From assembly GCA_038496445.1 (NCBI GenBank), contig JALMLS010000035.1, positions 46,897 through 110,896 of the forward strand: a stretch of DNA of 64,000 nucleotides, read 5' to 3'. The translations under genes and the position numbers were made by a program. Origin of the DNA: Trichosphaerium sp. ATCC 40318 (taxonomy: Eukaryota > Discosea > Flabellinia > Trichosidae). Under the pieces are notes generated by a model, which saw only the letters and a list, made by a program, of their open reading frames with translations, did not search any database and was not told where the DNA came from. Below, piece by piece: positions 1 to 9,972 of this stretch. Every line of letters begins with the position of its first letter. Position 1 is the first letter of the stretch.

Positions 1-1410
1 CACAAAAAGTCGTATACTGGTAGAAGAAGAGCACCAAATGGATTAGCGCCTATTTAAACATTTGTATTGAATAGAAAAGATGTACTAACCTTCATCTTCA
101 TCAGTAGTCACAGCACCCTTAATGCAAATGAGTTATTGTTGTAAACAGTAAACAAAATAAAAGTTTATACCTTAAGATCACTTGCTGATAGATTACCAAC
201 TAGTTTACCCTCATCGTCAACAACTATGTTTAAAATTAGAATTCACCTAATAGCGTATATTACAAACCTGCGAATGCGGATCTCTTCTGCTCATACAATT
301 TCTTGAAAGCGTGAATAGCCTAGCAAAAAGTTTTAGCATTTTCTGGTACATTCCATCATTGTAGCGCACTTGTTCGTCCTTGTGCACTGTCTGAGGTTTT
401 ATTGTACCAATTACTAGCTCTCTTGCAGTCTTTGTAAAGATGTCTGAGAACTGGCCAACCTTTGTAACAAGGAATCGAATTATATCTGTCTGCGAAACTA
501 TATTAATGATACCACCTTTTTCATCTATAACAGCGACCCTTCCAACGCCAGTTAGCTAGAAATTACGTACAACACCATCTCAAAGGTTTGTAAAAATGGT
601 TTTCGCATGATATCTTAGAAAAACACGTGTACGTACCTGTGAATACCTCTTTGAAAGATACTAATTGTTTCAAAAATAGGCGATGATTTTCTAACCTCAC
701 AAACAGGATTTTTATGAGATGCGTCTATAAAAGCGAACAAGTGAGCGCTCATGAAAGAAGACACGGAGATCAAAAAACAATTTGGTACCTATCAAGCATT
801 TTATAGATTCGTCTCCAAACTTTCTGCGTGTGAGTTAGTTACAAGCACGTGTACACTCGATCAGGTGTTTGTTAAACACAATAAAACACAATTTGTACCT
901 GTAAAGTGCGTAAAGCGTGTCATTTGATATCTCTGCCGCATTGTCTCCTTTAAAGTACATGTCTACAACAAAGTATACGATGTCAAGCATGTCAACAAAC
1001 CCAAGAAACTTGTGTGACTACAAAAATACAACTTGTAAGTTCAGCGGTTGACATGTGTTGTTCGCGAATAATGCGTACGGAAACGTCAACTACTGGGATA
1101 GAGAGTATTTTAAAGCTGCTGAGAGCTTTTAGCGCATCAAGTACTGAGGCTGTATCTACCAGTACGTTGACTTTGCGTTTAGGTAGTACGTGCTCAAGCT
1201 TAGTGTCTTGTAGAAACTTTACAAACGGATTTTCCTAAAAGCGGTTAATTCCAGCTTGTGTTAGCGAAATTAAACGCCCACCTGTGGTACACCACCTTTG
1301 CCAGCCCTAATTATGTATTAATTACATAACATAAGTTTAACGGCGTATCCGCACCTCGAATACCCTGGTGCTCCGCCTCTACGTCTTTTTCTAGGAGGCT
1401 CTTGTGTCAT
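1..1410 (-). CDS. AMPK gamma/SNF4-like CBS-domain protein (partial, C-terminus beyond left edge)
   Basis: The minus strand begins with ATG at 1410 and a basic N-terminus (MTQEPPRKRRRGG), then runs through at least six short exons. CBS motifs are visible in order: LKALSSFKILSIPVVD (about 1070-1190), FLGFVDMLDIVYFVVDMY (about 950-1010), FQRGIHRVAVIDEKGG then IVSQTDIIRFL (about 480-660), AIHAFKKLYEQKRSAFAG (about 265-315) and VVDDEGKLVGNLSASDLKG (about 165-225). This alternation of V-DxxGxLxGxxSxxDL segments is typical of the AMPK gamma subunit family, which binds adenine nucleotides and sets the activity of the energy-sensing kinase complex. SDS23-type or plant CBSX-type proteins share the fold and are not excluded. 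The gene runs off the window at base 1. It is divergent from the kinase gene at 1534, with about 120 bases between the two start codons. Confidence 0.75.
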
Positions 1411-1533
1411 TGCGCCGTTTGGTAAGTTTAGATGCTAAAAAAACAACAAAACCGGTCAAAGTTGGTTCGGGTGCTACTGCCAACCAAATTCTACTGATAG
1501 GAGCATGGTATAGGCTGCAGTATATAATTTGCA

Positions 1534-4500
1534 ATGGGAAACAAGGCTACTAGTATAGATGGTGGTGGTACAACACTACTTCAAGATATTAACGGCGTGC
1601 AGCATTTGAGTACGTTGTGCTTGCATGTCTGTTCAAAATGAAAAAAACCGACTTACAAATGTAGTAATTCCATGGAAAGAGTTAAAACTATCAAGTACGA
1701 GCAACGTAGACGCAAAAACAGCGTATTAAATATGTTTAGGTTACGTACTCGGGCGTGGCAAATATTGCAAGGCTGAGAAGGTTACCTGCCACCGTACTAA
1801 GAAGGCATGATGACTTCTTTATTGTTTTATTGGACCTTGAAATTGTTAATCTCAAATTAGGAACCGGTAGCGTTGAAGTTATGGAAAGAGCCTGTAGACG
1901 CCAAGAGATTTTGGAATGAAGTGCTTGTGACGAGGTACTCTATTTCTTTTTACGTAATCGAAAAAACGTACCTACCGGATTCAATCGACTAATTTTTGCT
2001 TACCAAGGCGCTTATGTCATCCTAATATAGCAATGTTCAAAGGCTACGTATACGATGAGAAGCATTGTGGGTTACTTGTAGAATACACGGACCTTGGTAA
2101 CTTTTTCAAAAAAACAGAAAATTGATCGCTACAACTCCTTGTTATTTATCTGGTCTTACTTACTACAAGGTCTTCTATCTGATGTGTTACATAAGAGTTC
2201 GTCAGCACTTCATAATATCAAAGACACGCTTATTGTCAAGTTTGGAAAGGTAAAAAAAGAACCATCGAAAGTTTCGATTACAATTGAATTTCTTTCGCTT
2301 ATTTATTACCTCAGGATATTGCACATGGTCTAGAGTACCTACATACTGAATTACACCTCATTCACCGTGATTTACGACCTCATAATATTGTGGTATGATT
2401 ATTAACATTTTCAACGAATGTTTTGTTGTGTAGTTGTAGAATTTAATTATTGCAACATAGGTCAAGTCTATAAATCCAAATGATGAAATACACCTGATGC
2501 TTACGGACCTTGGAACAGCTAGAAACTATAAACATGTTGAAAACAAAGGTAATGACATCATTGTAGTATTGTAAATAATCTTTTAATGTAGCAAACCTTG
2601 TTACACGTATTGATACCAGTGAATGGTTGGACGGGCATCTTAAAACAGGTAATAATTTTCCCTGTCAAAGTCAAAAAGAAGCTAAAAAAAATTGTCTTCT
2701 TTTTTAGGCGATTATGCAATGTACACAAACACAATAGATATTTATTCGTTTGGTATTGTGATGTGTGAGATTATTTCAAACGAAATCCCAGAACATGGAT
2801 ACCTTCCTCCAGAATTATTACTTTCTATTGGAGCCAAGTTGGTGCGTTACACATTGTTTTCAAGACTGTTTTTTTAAGAGCTTATACAAAAAAAGGCCGA
2901 TATGAAAATGAAGACACATGATGCTGTTGGTAGTGTTCAATCTCTTATGGAATCACACTCTAAGAAATCAAATCATCCTGTTACATTCCCTTTACCTTCC
3001 AATTGCCCTCCAGGCCTTGGTACTATCATACAAAAAGTACTTTGATGTCACTCGAAGAAGCCCAACCTAACCTTCTATAGTGTTGTAACATGTCACCTAT
3101 GGAGCGACCAAATCCGAAAGAACTCCTCAATTTATTACTGGTACGATTGAATTGTTTTCGGTCAGGCCTGTTAACCTTTGTATAAAGAGATTTGAACATT
3201 CTGAATCAATTGATCGTGCAAATGATGTTACAAGACGAGTTGTTACAGAGAGATTGTCAAGGTATCAACAAGGAAAACGTGATGTATGTTTAAGCATTTT
3301 ATAGGAGGAAAATTGCTTTGATAAAACAACTAGCTCACTTGTTGAGTTATTTGACGACTCTGGAGGCTGATACAAAAGTATTTGATAAATGCTCGTTATT
3401 ATTTTATTTTTGCTAAGTTTTTGCATAGATTGATGTACAAGACTTGTTAATTGTATTAAGACAATCTATTGTTGCTTTAAAAAATAGTGACATGCCAATG
3501 GGAGGCCATTTGAGTAAGTGTCACGAACAAAGAATAACTAGATTGAAAATTGGTTACTTATTTTTTTGTTTTTTAGCTCAACTGGAAAACATTGTGAGGG
3601 AGTATGATGCGTTGATTCCAAAAGAAGTTGGTCCTGAAGGTAGAATTATAAAGAAATCAAAGTGGTTTTGGACGCGGTGGACAAGAAAAAAGAGGTCAAG
3701 GGCAAACTTGGAACGTATAAATGGTTTACTTCAACATAAAATCCAAGAATTCACTGATCTGTACCCTTCTGCTCCTCAAAAACGAGCTACTTCGTCTATG
3801 AGCACACCTTCAGATTTGGATTCACCAAATAGGCTAACAGCAGACTCATCTGGATCTCCATTGAGTCCACGTGTTAACCCATACTTGACAAATTCAGGAC
3901 TTGTCCCAGTACGGCCTAATGTGTACGGCTATTGCGTTTTCTCTTTGTCTAACATGTTTTTAAAAGAACTACTGGAAGGCCTCTAGCGAATAGCATTAGT
4001 GTACCTAACACTGCAAGGCGCCCTCGTAAGTGGTTAATTTGAATATAGAGAATGTTAACCCCTTTAAAATAGCGCCTGCTATTTCTACTCCAAACAAACG
4101 TACTCAATCAATTATTCCTGAAGCGCTTGGTCAAGGATCTACATTTTTCTTAAGGCGAGTTACATCACCTGCAGGAGAACTACCAGCAATGGAAGGCGGT
4201 CGCCCTTGTACGTACTTTACACCAAAGCTAGTTTTTTTATAGTTTCTTCAACACCCTTTATTGTACTTACATTAATATTTAAGCTGGTGGCCCTCGTGTC
4301 CTTGCCAAGGGAATGGGCGTAGGTGCTAGTTTTGGTAGTACGTTTATCTATCTATCTATGTTCAAGTATTTCGTATTGATGTTGATCTCTGCTAACAAGT
4401 CGCTTCAGTGAACGTTGGTATGGGAGATGTACCTAATGTACCAACAAAAACAACAATAGATCCTTCTCGTACTATTAGTATGCCTCCGAAACTAGAAATG

Positions 4501-6705
4501 CGTGTTCAGAGTAAACAGAAGAAAGACAAAAAAACCATAAAACTTGGTAGTCTTATTCCTCTCAACCTCAGTCGTGGAAAGAAAACAGGAGCTGATAGTG
4601 AACCAATTAATCAGCCTTCTATAGAAGAAGCTGGTGGAGACAATGTAGGATTTAATGTGAGACCCAGAGTGGAGTCTGTTGCCGCACACGTACACAACAG
4701 CCCACTTCAGGATGCACCACAAGTACCTAGTAAACAATTCGTACGATGATAATATTGGATGTTTGTCTTTCTAACCGTAGATGAAGGTATATGATGACAC
4801 TGGGAGTGATGGAACTGATGCTACTTTACAAGACACAGATTCTTATAGTGATAACTATTCTGATTCTGAGGTACCCTCTTAGAGCTTTTTGTGTACTATT
4901 CATGTTGTTTATTCTTTTTTTAGGCCGAGGAGAATACTTTCGGTGTTGATACTCTTTCGTTCCCTGTTGAGGAGTTGGAAAAGATGCGACAGTTCAATAC
5001 AGAGCAGTCTCGTTTAGAACAAGTCCATGAGAGCGAATTAGCAGCTTTACGAGCTGATCTATCTACTCAAACACCTGATGCAGCCAGAGCTGAAGCTCAT
5101 ATGCTTCAACAAGAGGAGCAAAGGAGTTTGATGTTAAAACAAAATGCTAAAGAAGAAAAACTCTTCAGAGAGCTAGTCATAGCAGAGGAGCAAGCAAGTG
5201 CCAAGCATACATGGCAAAACGGTAAAAAAGATATCATAGAAGGAGATGAATACGTTGATTTACATACTGGAGCACTGGAAGAGTCATCTACACAGTATAC
5301 AGAGATTCCGCGTGTAGTAGAGGAGAAATCTGAGGCTGTACGTCTTATTTATCTACTCTTAGTTTTGTTTTCATGCTTATGGTTCTTTTAAAGCAACAAC
5401 GTGAAGAACACGAGTTATTTGCTGTTATAAATTCTATTGCTGAGCAGAGCGTTGACTATCTAAAGATGTTATGGGACGTAGATGCTAAGAAGTTTTGGAA
5501 AAAGAACTTTGGCAATGTACGTTACTTTAGTAGTAATACCTTGATGTTACGTCTCGTGGGCGGCTTGGTTTGCCTTTTCCTTAACTTTTTTGTTTTTTGT
5601 AGACTGGCTGTATTGCATGGGATGAGTTCATTGGTCCTATGACAAATCATTTTAACCTACAACCAGAGGATATTAATAACTTACAGAAGCTGCTAGGTAC
5701 TTTTTTTTCTTTGTAAAACCAAACACGTTGAAACAATGAGACGCTTCCAAAGCTCAACTGCTTTGCAACTTGAACCCGGCAAAGATAGTGTTTTTATTGT
5801 TTATATTTTTTTGTAGATTACAACAAAGCTGGTTATGTTACCATGTACTCTTTTGCTTCTTATCTAGAAGGAAATGGACCATTCTCGGAGTGTATCGAGA
5901 AAATGAACAGTTATTGTACAATGCCTTGGTTTCATTGGTTCGTTACACACGATGAGTGTGCTTTCTTCCTACAGCCCTTCCCTGTTGGTATGTTGTTATA
6001 CAAAGCTATTTACATTACGTAACATCGATTATAACGTCGTTTAGGTGGGTTTGCTGTACGATTTAGTAAATCGAATCCAGGACATTTCGCCTTGTCCGTA
6101 AGGACACCAACAGGAGTAGAACGTTGGCTTGTTGTTTCTAGCAGAGGTACAGCTATTTTTTTTTTGTGAAAAATACTTGGTTTTACTAAAGAACTTAAAG
6201 GTACTGTTCGTGGCCGCTTCCAAGATGCCAACACGCCTACATTTAGTAATGTTGGTGCTTTTATTGATTTCTATATCAACGAAAAGCATTATCTATCACG
6301 TCCATTTGTGGAACCTGCTATACAAGAAAGGTACAAACCAAGAATCTGTTTGGACACGTGTTTCGTGTTTTTTTTTCTGGTTTTTTTCTGCTTTTCCCTT
6401 GTTCGAAAGAATGGTTGGTTGATTATTTCTTTAGTTACTTCCGTGGGTTCCTATCTTCACAAGAGACTATTGATCTCATTAAGGATGAAACTTATGGTAC
6501 TTTTATTGTACGTTTATCTACTAGAGGAACGTACTATGTTATTGCATACAGTGATGCCAATGGTGTCATACAAGAGAAGATTCATGTTAAAGAAACAAAC
6601 AGATATGTCTTAGAGAACCCTAAAGGGTTAAGGACTTTCTATGTTTCTTCTCTTGCTGAACTTATTGCAAATCGTACTCAAAGATATCAAATACCTTTCC
6701 AATAA
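1534..6705 (+). CDS. Protein kinase with EF-hand region and two SH2 domains
   Basis: A multi-exon gene starts at ATG 1534 (MGNKATS, a possible N-myristoylation site) and ends at TAA 6703-6705. The kinase domain spans about 1650-3140: IIPWKELKL, the lysine motif VALKLWKEP, RLCHPNIAMFKGY, IAHGLEYLH, HRDLRPHNIV with the catalytic Asp, TDLGTARN in place of DFG, DIYSFGIVMCEI, and MSPMERPNPKELLNLLL. A normal APE motif is not seen. Charged, coiled-coil-like exons and a Ser/Pro-rich linker follow (about 3190-4740), then a Glu-rich coil (4920-5390). Next come an EF-hand-like loop, DYNKAGYVTMYSF (about 5815-5865), a first SH2 (WFHWFVTHDECAFF, arginine in FAVRFS, about 5930-6250) and a second SH2 (arginine in FIVRLS, about 6430-6690). 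The kinase subtype resembles dual-specificity, TKL-like kinases such as Dictyostelium SHK. EF-hand plus SH2 recalls the Cbl TKB module or the STAT linker-SH2 block. It probably reads phosphotyrosine and phosphorylates bound targets; that role is inference. Confidence 0.8.
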
Positions 6706-6710
6706 ATAAA
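6701..6710 (+). terminator. Overlapping polyadenylation signals
   Basis: Two AATAAA hexamers (6701-6706 and 6705-6710) overlap the stop codon of the SH2 kinase gene. They would give an extremely short 3' UTR. This is a sequence match only. Confidence 0.45.
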
Positions 6711-6966
6711 TGTATAACCCTTTGTAAAACAAAAACAATTGCATTCAATGACAATGAAATAGATAAACTCTGTAGTGCTGGTTTTCTTGGCAGAATAGAG
6801 TCCTGGTTTATGTTAATCCAGTTTTCAGCTTTCCAGAAAATAATCAGAACGGTTGCCGTTTCCACGTGAGAAAATAATTCTTTCGCAATCTGAGCATTAG
6901 CAACGCTGAAGATTATACAGTAGCCTGAGCGAGCCATGCTCGCAGTAGTTTCCTTATTTAAATCAA

Positions 6967-7118
6967 CGTGATGTATCAGTCAATTGGTAGAGCATTAGAC
7001 ACAAGATCTAACGGTCACGTACTCAATCCACAATTACGTTACAAGTCACCGTGATGAATCAGTTGGTAGAGTGTTACAATAAAGATCTAACGGTCATGTG
7101 ATCAAACTGTCTTCACGG
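6967..7118 (+). pseudogene. Two tandem tRNA-like degenerate units
   Basis: Two head-to-tail units (about 6967-7038 and 7049-7118) resemble a decayed tRNA gene. Both carry an A-box-like TCAGTTGGTAGAG or similar, an anticodon-arm-like TTA..GATCTAA, and a GGTCAYGT segment. The first keeps a perfect 5-bp anticodon stem around loop CACAAGA, and its ends pair as an acceptor stem with one wobble and one mismatch. The second has ends CCGTGA/TCACGG. In neither can the T-stem be closed, so they are unlikely to be working tRNAs. The pattern looks like tRNA-Phe-derived repeats. About 830 bases further on lie two related copies. Confidence 0.5.
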
Positions 7119-7515
7119 TCTATACAAGTTATAATCTTGTTTATTTACAATAAGCACATGATAATAAATAAACAATATTTGTAGTAAGCAAGGTAAGAAC
7201 AATTAGTGTTCTTGTATTAGTATTGGATTGTTTGGATTGTTTGTAAGTCAAACGTCTTTGGAAGGATTTCAGTCCTATTGTGAGTCAAAACACTCAACAA
7301 TGGCGCTCACAGTTGTCTCGTGACCATTTTGAGTATCACAAAAGTCTTGTTAAGTACTCCTCAAATGATGTGATGGTGATGATCCATCAATGGGTGATGC
7401 TGTATGCCGATCTTGTGGTTGTGAATGAAAAATTTGCTATGGTAAATAGTGAGCTTGGTTGAAAAACCCTTGTTTATGTTGTGCACCTTTCTCTTTTTTT
7501 TTTTTCACTGGCTAT
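7119..7515. other. Stretch without a recognisable gene
   Basis: No convincing gene is visible here. A 60-codon plus-strand frame at 7280-7462 lacks an ATG at its first codon and has no recognisable motif. I leave it uncalled. Confidence 0.4.
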
Positions 7516-8243
7516 CTATTTTTTGAGCATCTCTGCAATCTCTAGTACAGTGATACGTTTCTTAGGGTCAGGATTTCGACACTGCTCCATGAGATACTAC
7601 AGAAAGTAAGTCATGGTAAAACGCAGACAGAAATTAGTGGTTCACTTAAAAAAAATGAAGCACACGATAGGATTTTGTTAAAAAGGAGCAAAATTTGGTG
7701 TTTTTTCAATACAACAGTTGGGCTTGCAAGAAGAATAAATATGAAATCGGAAAGACTTTAGATCATGTATCTAAGTAAGTGAACGTGACAGCTCAACCAG
7801 TTGAGCTTTAGAATGAAGATCTAACGGACACGTGATCAACTCAGCCGCACTGCATTATAATAACGTGATAACTCAATCGTGTGAGTGTTAGAATAAGGCT
7901 CTAACGCTCACATGACCAAGTCGGCCACAACTGTTTAAACAGTCCAAGAAAGACTAATATTCAAAAAAACATTTGCGTTAACAAACCTTTAGTATCACAG
8001 GTGAATCATCCGGCATCTCTAATGTTGGTAAAGTACCAACTTTTGTAGCCATAGCTACATCTATATTATCCATTCTGGATAAGGTTCATGTAACGTAACC
8101 TAAAAGAACAACAATTAAAAACTCATAAGCCTTGGTGCTAGTAAAAAAAAATTACGTACAACTTCGTAAAGCATTGTACCGAACATATACACATCACTAG
8201 CTTCAGAATATTTCTTTTCTAGTATTGATTCAGGCGCCATGTA
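7516..8243 (-). pseudogene. Protein kinase C-lobe fragment without N-lobe
   Basis: Read on the minus strand, three exon-like pieces encode only the second half of a protein kinase. These are YMAPESILEKKYSEASDVY followed by MFGTMLYE (about 8160-8243), MDNIDVAMATKVGTLPTLEM then PDDSPVILK (about 7985-8075), and EQCRNPDPKKRITVLEIAEML ending in TAG at 7516-7518 (about 7516-7600). They correspond to kinase subdomains VIII-XI (APE, D-x-Y-x-F-G, the CxxxDPxxRxT block). No glycine loop, HRD or DFG is found upstream within reach, where a beta-helix protein ends instead. Degenerate tRNA-like repeats sit in the gap between two of the pieces. The simplest reading is a broken or recombined copy of a TKL-like kinase. 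A spliced chimera with the upstream beta-helix exons cannot be excluded. Confidence 0.5.
7784..7930 (+). pseudogene. Second pair of tRNA-like degenerate units
   Basis: Two further copies of the tRNA-like repeat lie head to tail at about 7784-7852 and 7864-7930. Both begin CGTGAYARCTCAA and carry a TTAGAAT..CTCTAAC/ATCTAAC anticodon-arm-like block. The first retains the stem TTAGA/TCTAA with GAA at the anticodon position, which suggests descent from tRNA-Phe. The second has AAG there. T-arms do not close. They lie between two exon-like pieces of the kinase fragment. Confidence 0.45.
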
Positions 8244-8379
8244 CTTAAATAAGTGTTAGCGCCGTATGAAAAGGTGAACAAACACATGAGTTGATGTAAG
8301 ATTTAGGCGCTGTAACAACGAGAGTTGTAGTGAAGCACTACCCTACTAATTGTGGAAGAGTGATTATATTATATCAGGA

Positions 8380-9240
8380 TTACGTGTCTATTTCGTACCA
8401 TTGCCATATATCTGTTTCATTTAGAGTACCCCAGTAATTGTAAGGCATAGGTGCTTTCATGGATCCATTTGTTGATACCAAAGGAAAAGAACAATTTGTA
8501 AGTGAGTTATTTGCAAACCTAGCATAACTATAATCGATCCTGTCCAACCCTTGGGCATTATAATGTATTTTATTATAGCTTATAGTTGTCTTCGAAGAAT
8601 ACGAGCTATCTTTAAATGCCTGTTGAATTTAAATGAGAGATATATGTATAAATATTATTGTGGATGTTATTCATTTCCACTTGTTTTTTAATGCATTGTC
8701 ATACTCTATCCACTGAAAACAGAGTCTCGAAAATGAAGAAGACTTTGTGTCAAATGGTAGAGAGTTACGTAGAACATAGAATGAGGAAAAAAACTGTAAA
8801 GAGAATTTCAATAATTCAAAAAAAATACAAAATGACGTCAATGACTTTTTAACCAATGTGCGCGAAATACTCGCTTTTTATCGTGTCTGTTATTTTTCAG
8901 GAACACAGTGTTGTGTTGCAAAAACAATAAAGTGAAAATAAAGGAATTAGAATGGTAGTACGTACTGCAAAATTCCATATAATCAGATTTTCTGTAACAT
9001 GAACATCATACGTGCCACAGGAAATACCAACAGCATTGTGACTCAAGTAGTTACCAACTGTATTTACTGCGCCTCCAAGAATAGCATAATCATTATTAAA
9101 GAATGCATTATTAGTGACATTGATGATAATACCGTCACTTATAATACCGGAATGAGAGTTAAAAAAAATATTATTTTTAAATGAAGTGCTCCGATATTTG
9201 AATCTAAAGGCTTCCTGCGTATTTTAATATCGAATTAATC
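8380..9240 (-). CDS. Right-handed beta-helix repeat protein (possibly partial)
   Basis: The minus strand encodes Asn/Gly-rich repeats typical of parallel beta-helix proteins. Visible pieces are STSFKNNIFFNSHSGIISDG, INVTNNAFFNNDYAILGGAV and THNAVGISCGTYDVHVTENL-like strands (about 8950-9200; the middle reads LSHNAVGISCG). These are followed by SSKTTISYNKIHYNAQGLDR (about 8540-8620) and MPYNYWGTLNETDIWQW (about 8385-8465). The NYWG plus D-I-W block is the usual end cap of NosD/DUF1565-like helices, so this looks like the C-terminal end of the domain. The frame stops at TAA 8380-8382 unless a GTAATC donor is used. An upstream exon around 9230-9290 is likely but its start is unclear. Such proteins are commonly secreted carbohydrate-binding or carbohydrate-cleaving proteins, or receptor ectodomains; no catalytic set can be assigned. 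Confidence 0.55.
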
Positions 9241-9530
9241 ACTTGATAAGGGCAACCACCAATAGACTCTGACTTGTCGATACTGATAAACAAAGAAATA
9301 CGTAAGTGAGACATAGTTTTTTGGGAAGAAAGGAAAGAAGAAAACAAAAACGCCTATTTCTGATCACAACCTGGACTTTGACGTACATTGATACGCCATC
9401 AAATCGCATACGTTATAGATACGTCACCGTACATATCTAGCGGTTTACAATTAGGAACTCCTAAAAAGGTGCGTTAGGATGAAAAAGATACAGAAAAAGC
9501 CAGTACTACGCACTAATAGTTTAACTGGCT

Positions 9531-9955
9531 TCTGTTTGGTGCCGCGTATTTCGAGGTCCTTTGTGACGAGATGATGACATTCTAACGATAGTTCCAGCTT
9601 CAATGAGATGAGCTTGTCGTAGATCATGTCGGTTGTAATAACAGTAATTGGGCTATCAGCTGCTGTCCACTATTATACGCTATCAGCAATTGTAATAGGT
9701 GAAATAAGCTATTGTAGGCGCAAGTAAAAGAGTTCAGGAAGTTGATGCATTGAAAAAGCGGCTATTTACGCCTGTAACCGTTCCTAGTATGACGTACTGT
9801 AGTTTTAACATTCCTTGCTGCTACCCAACTACATGTTGCTACAAAAATTATAACAACATACAGAGGTGTCATAGATGCACTTGAGTCAACGCCTTGATGT
9901 AAAGGCTGAAGAATACTGATTGTACCAACTTAACTTCAAGCCACTTGAACGACAT
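9531..9955 (-). CDS. Small single-pass membrane protein (tentative)
   Basis: Starting from ATG at 9955 (MSFKWLEVKL), the minus strand shows a clear membrane segment, TPLYVVIIFVATCSWVA (about 9795-9850). After an intron there is a positively charged tail containing NRHDLRQAHLIEAGTIVRMS and ending at TAA 9531-9533. The tail after the membrane helix (Cys/Tyr then Arg/His) looks like a type I cytoplasmic tail. Joining the start to the membrane exon needs a very short intron of about 20 bases, or another start, so the N-terminus is uncertain. It is divergent from the GOST gene, whose ATG lies only 17 bases away. I do not recognise a family. Confidence 0.35.
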
Positions 9956-9972
9956 CGCACGTTATTAATACA

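Noticed and set aside
6662-6937. Minus-strand frame of 91 codons (MARSGYCIIFSVANAQ)
   Set aside because: It runs antisense into the last exon of the SH2 kinase gene, and no family motif is visible.
8040-8110. Frameshift inside the kinase C-lobe fragment
   Set aside because: An alternative acceptor after TTATCCAG restores the frame, so a frameshift is not required; the missing N-lobe is the real defect.
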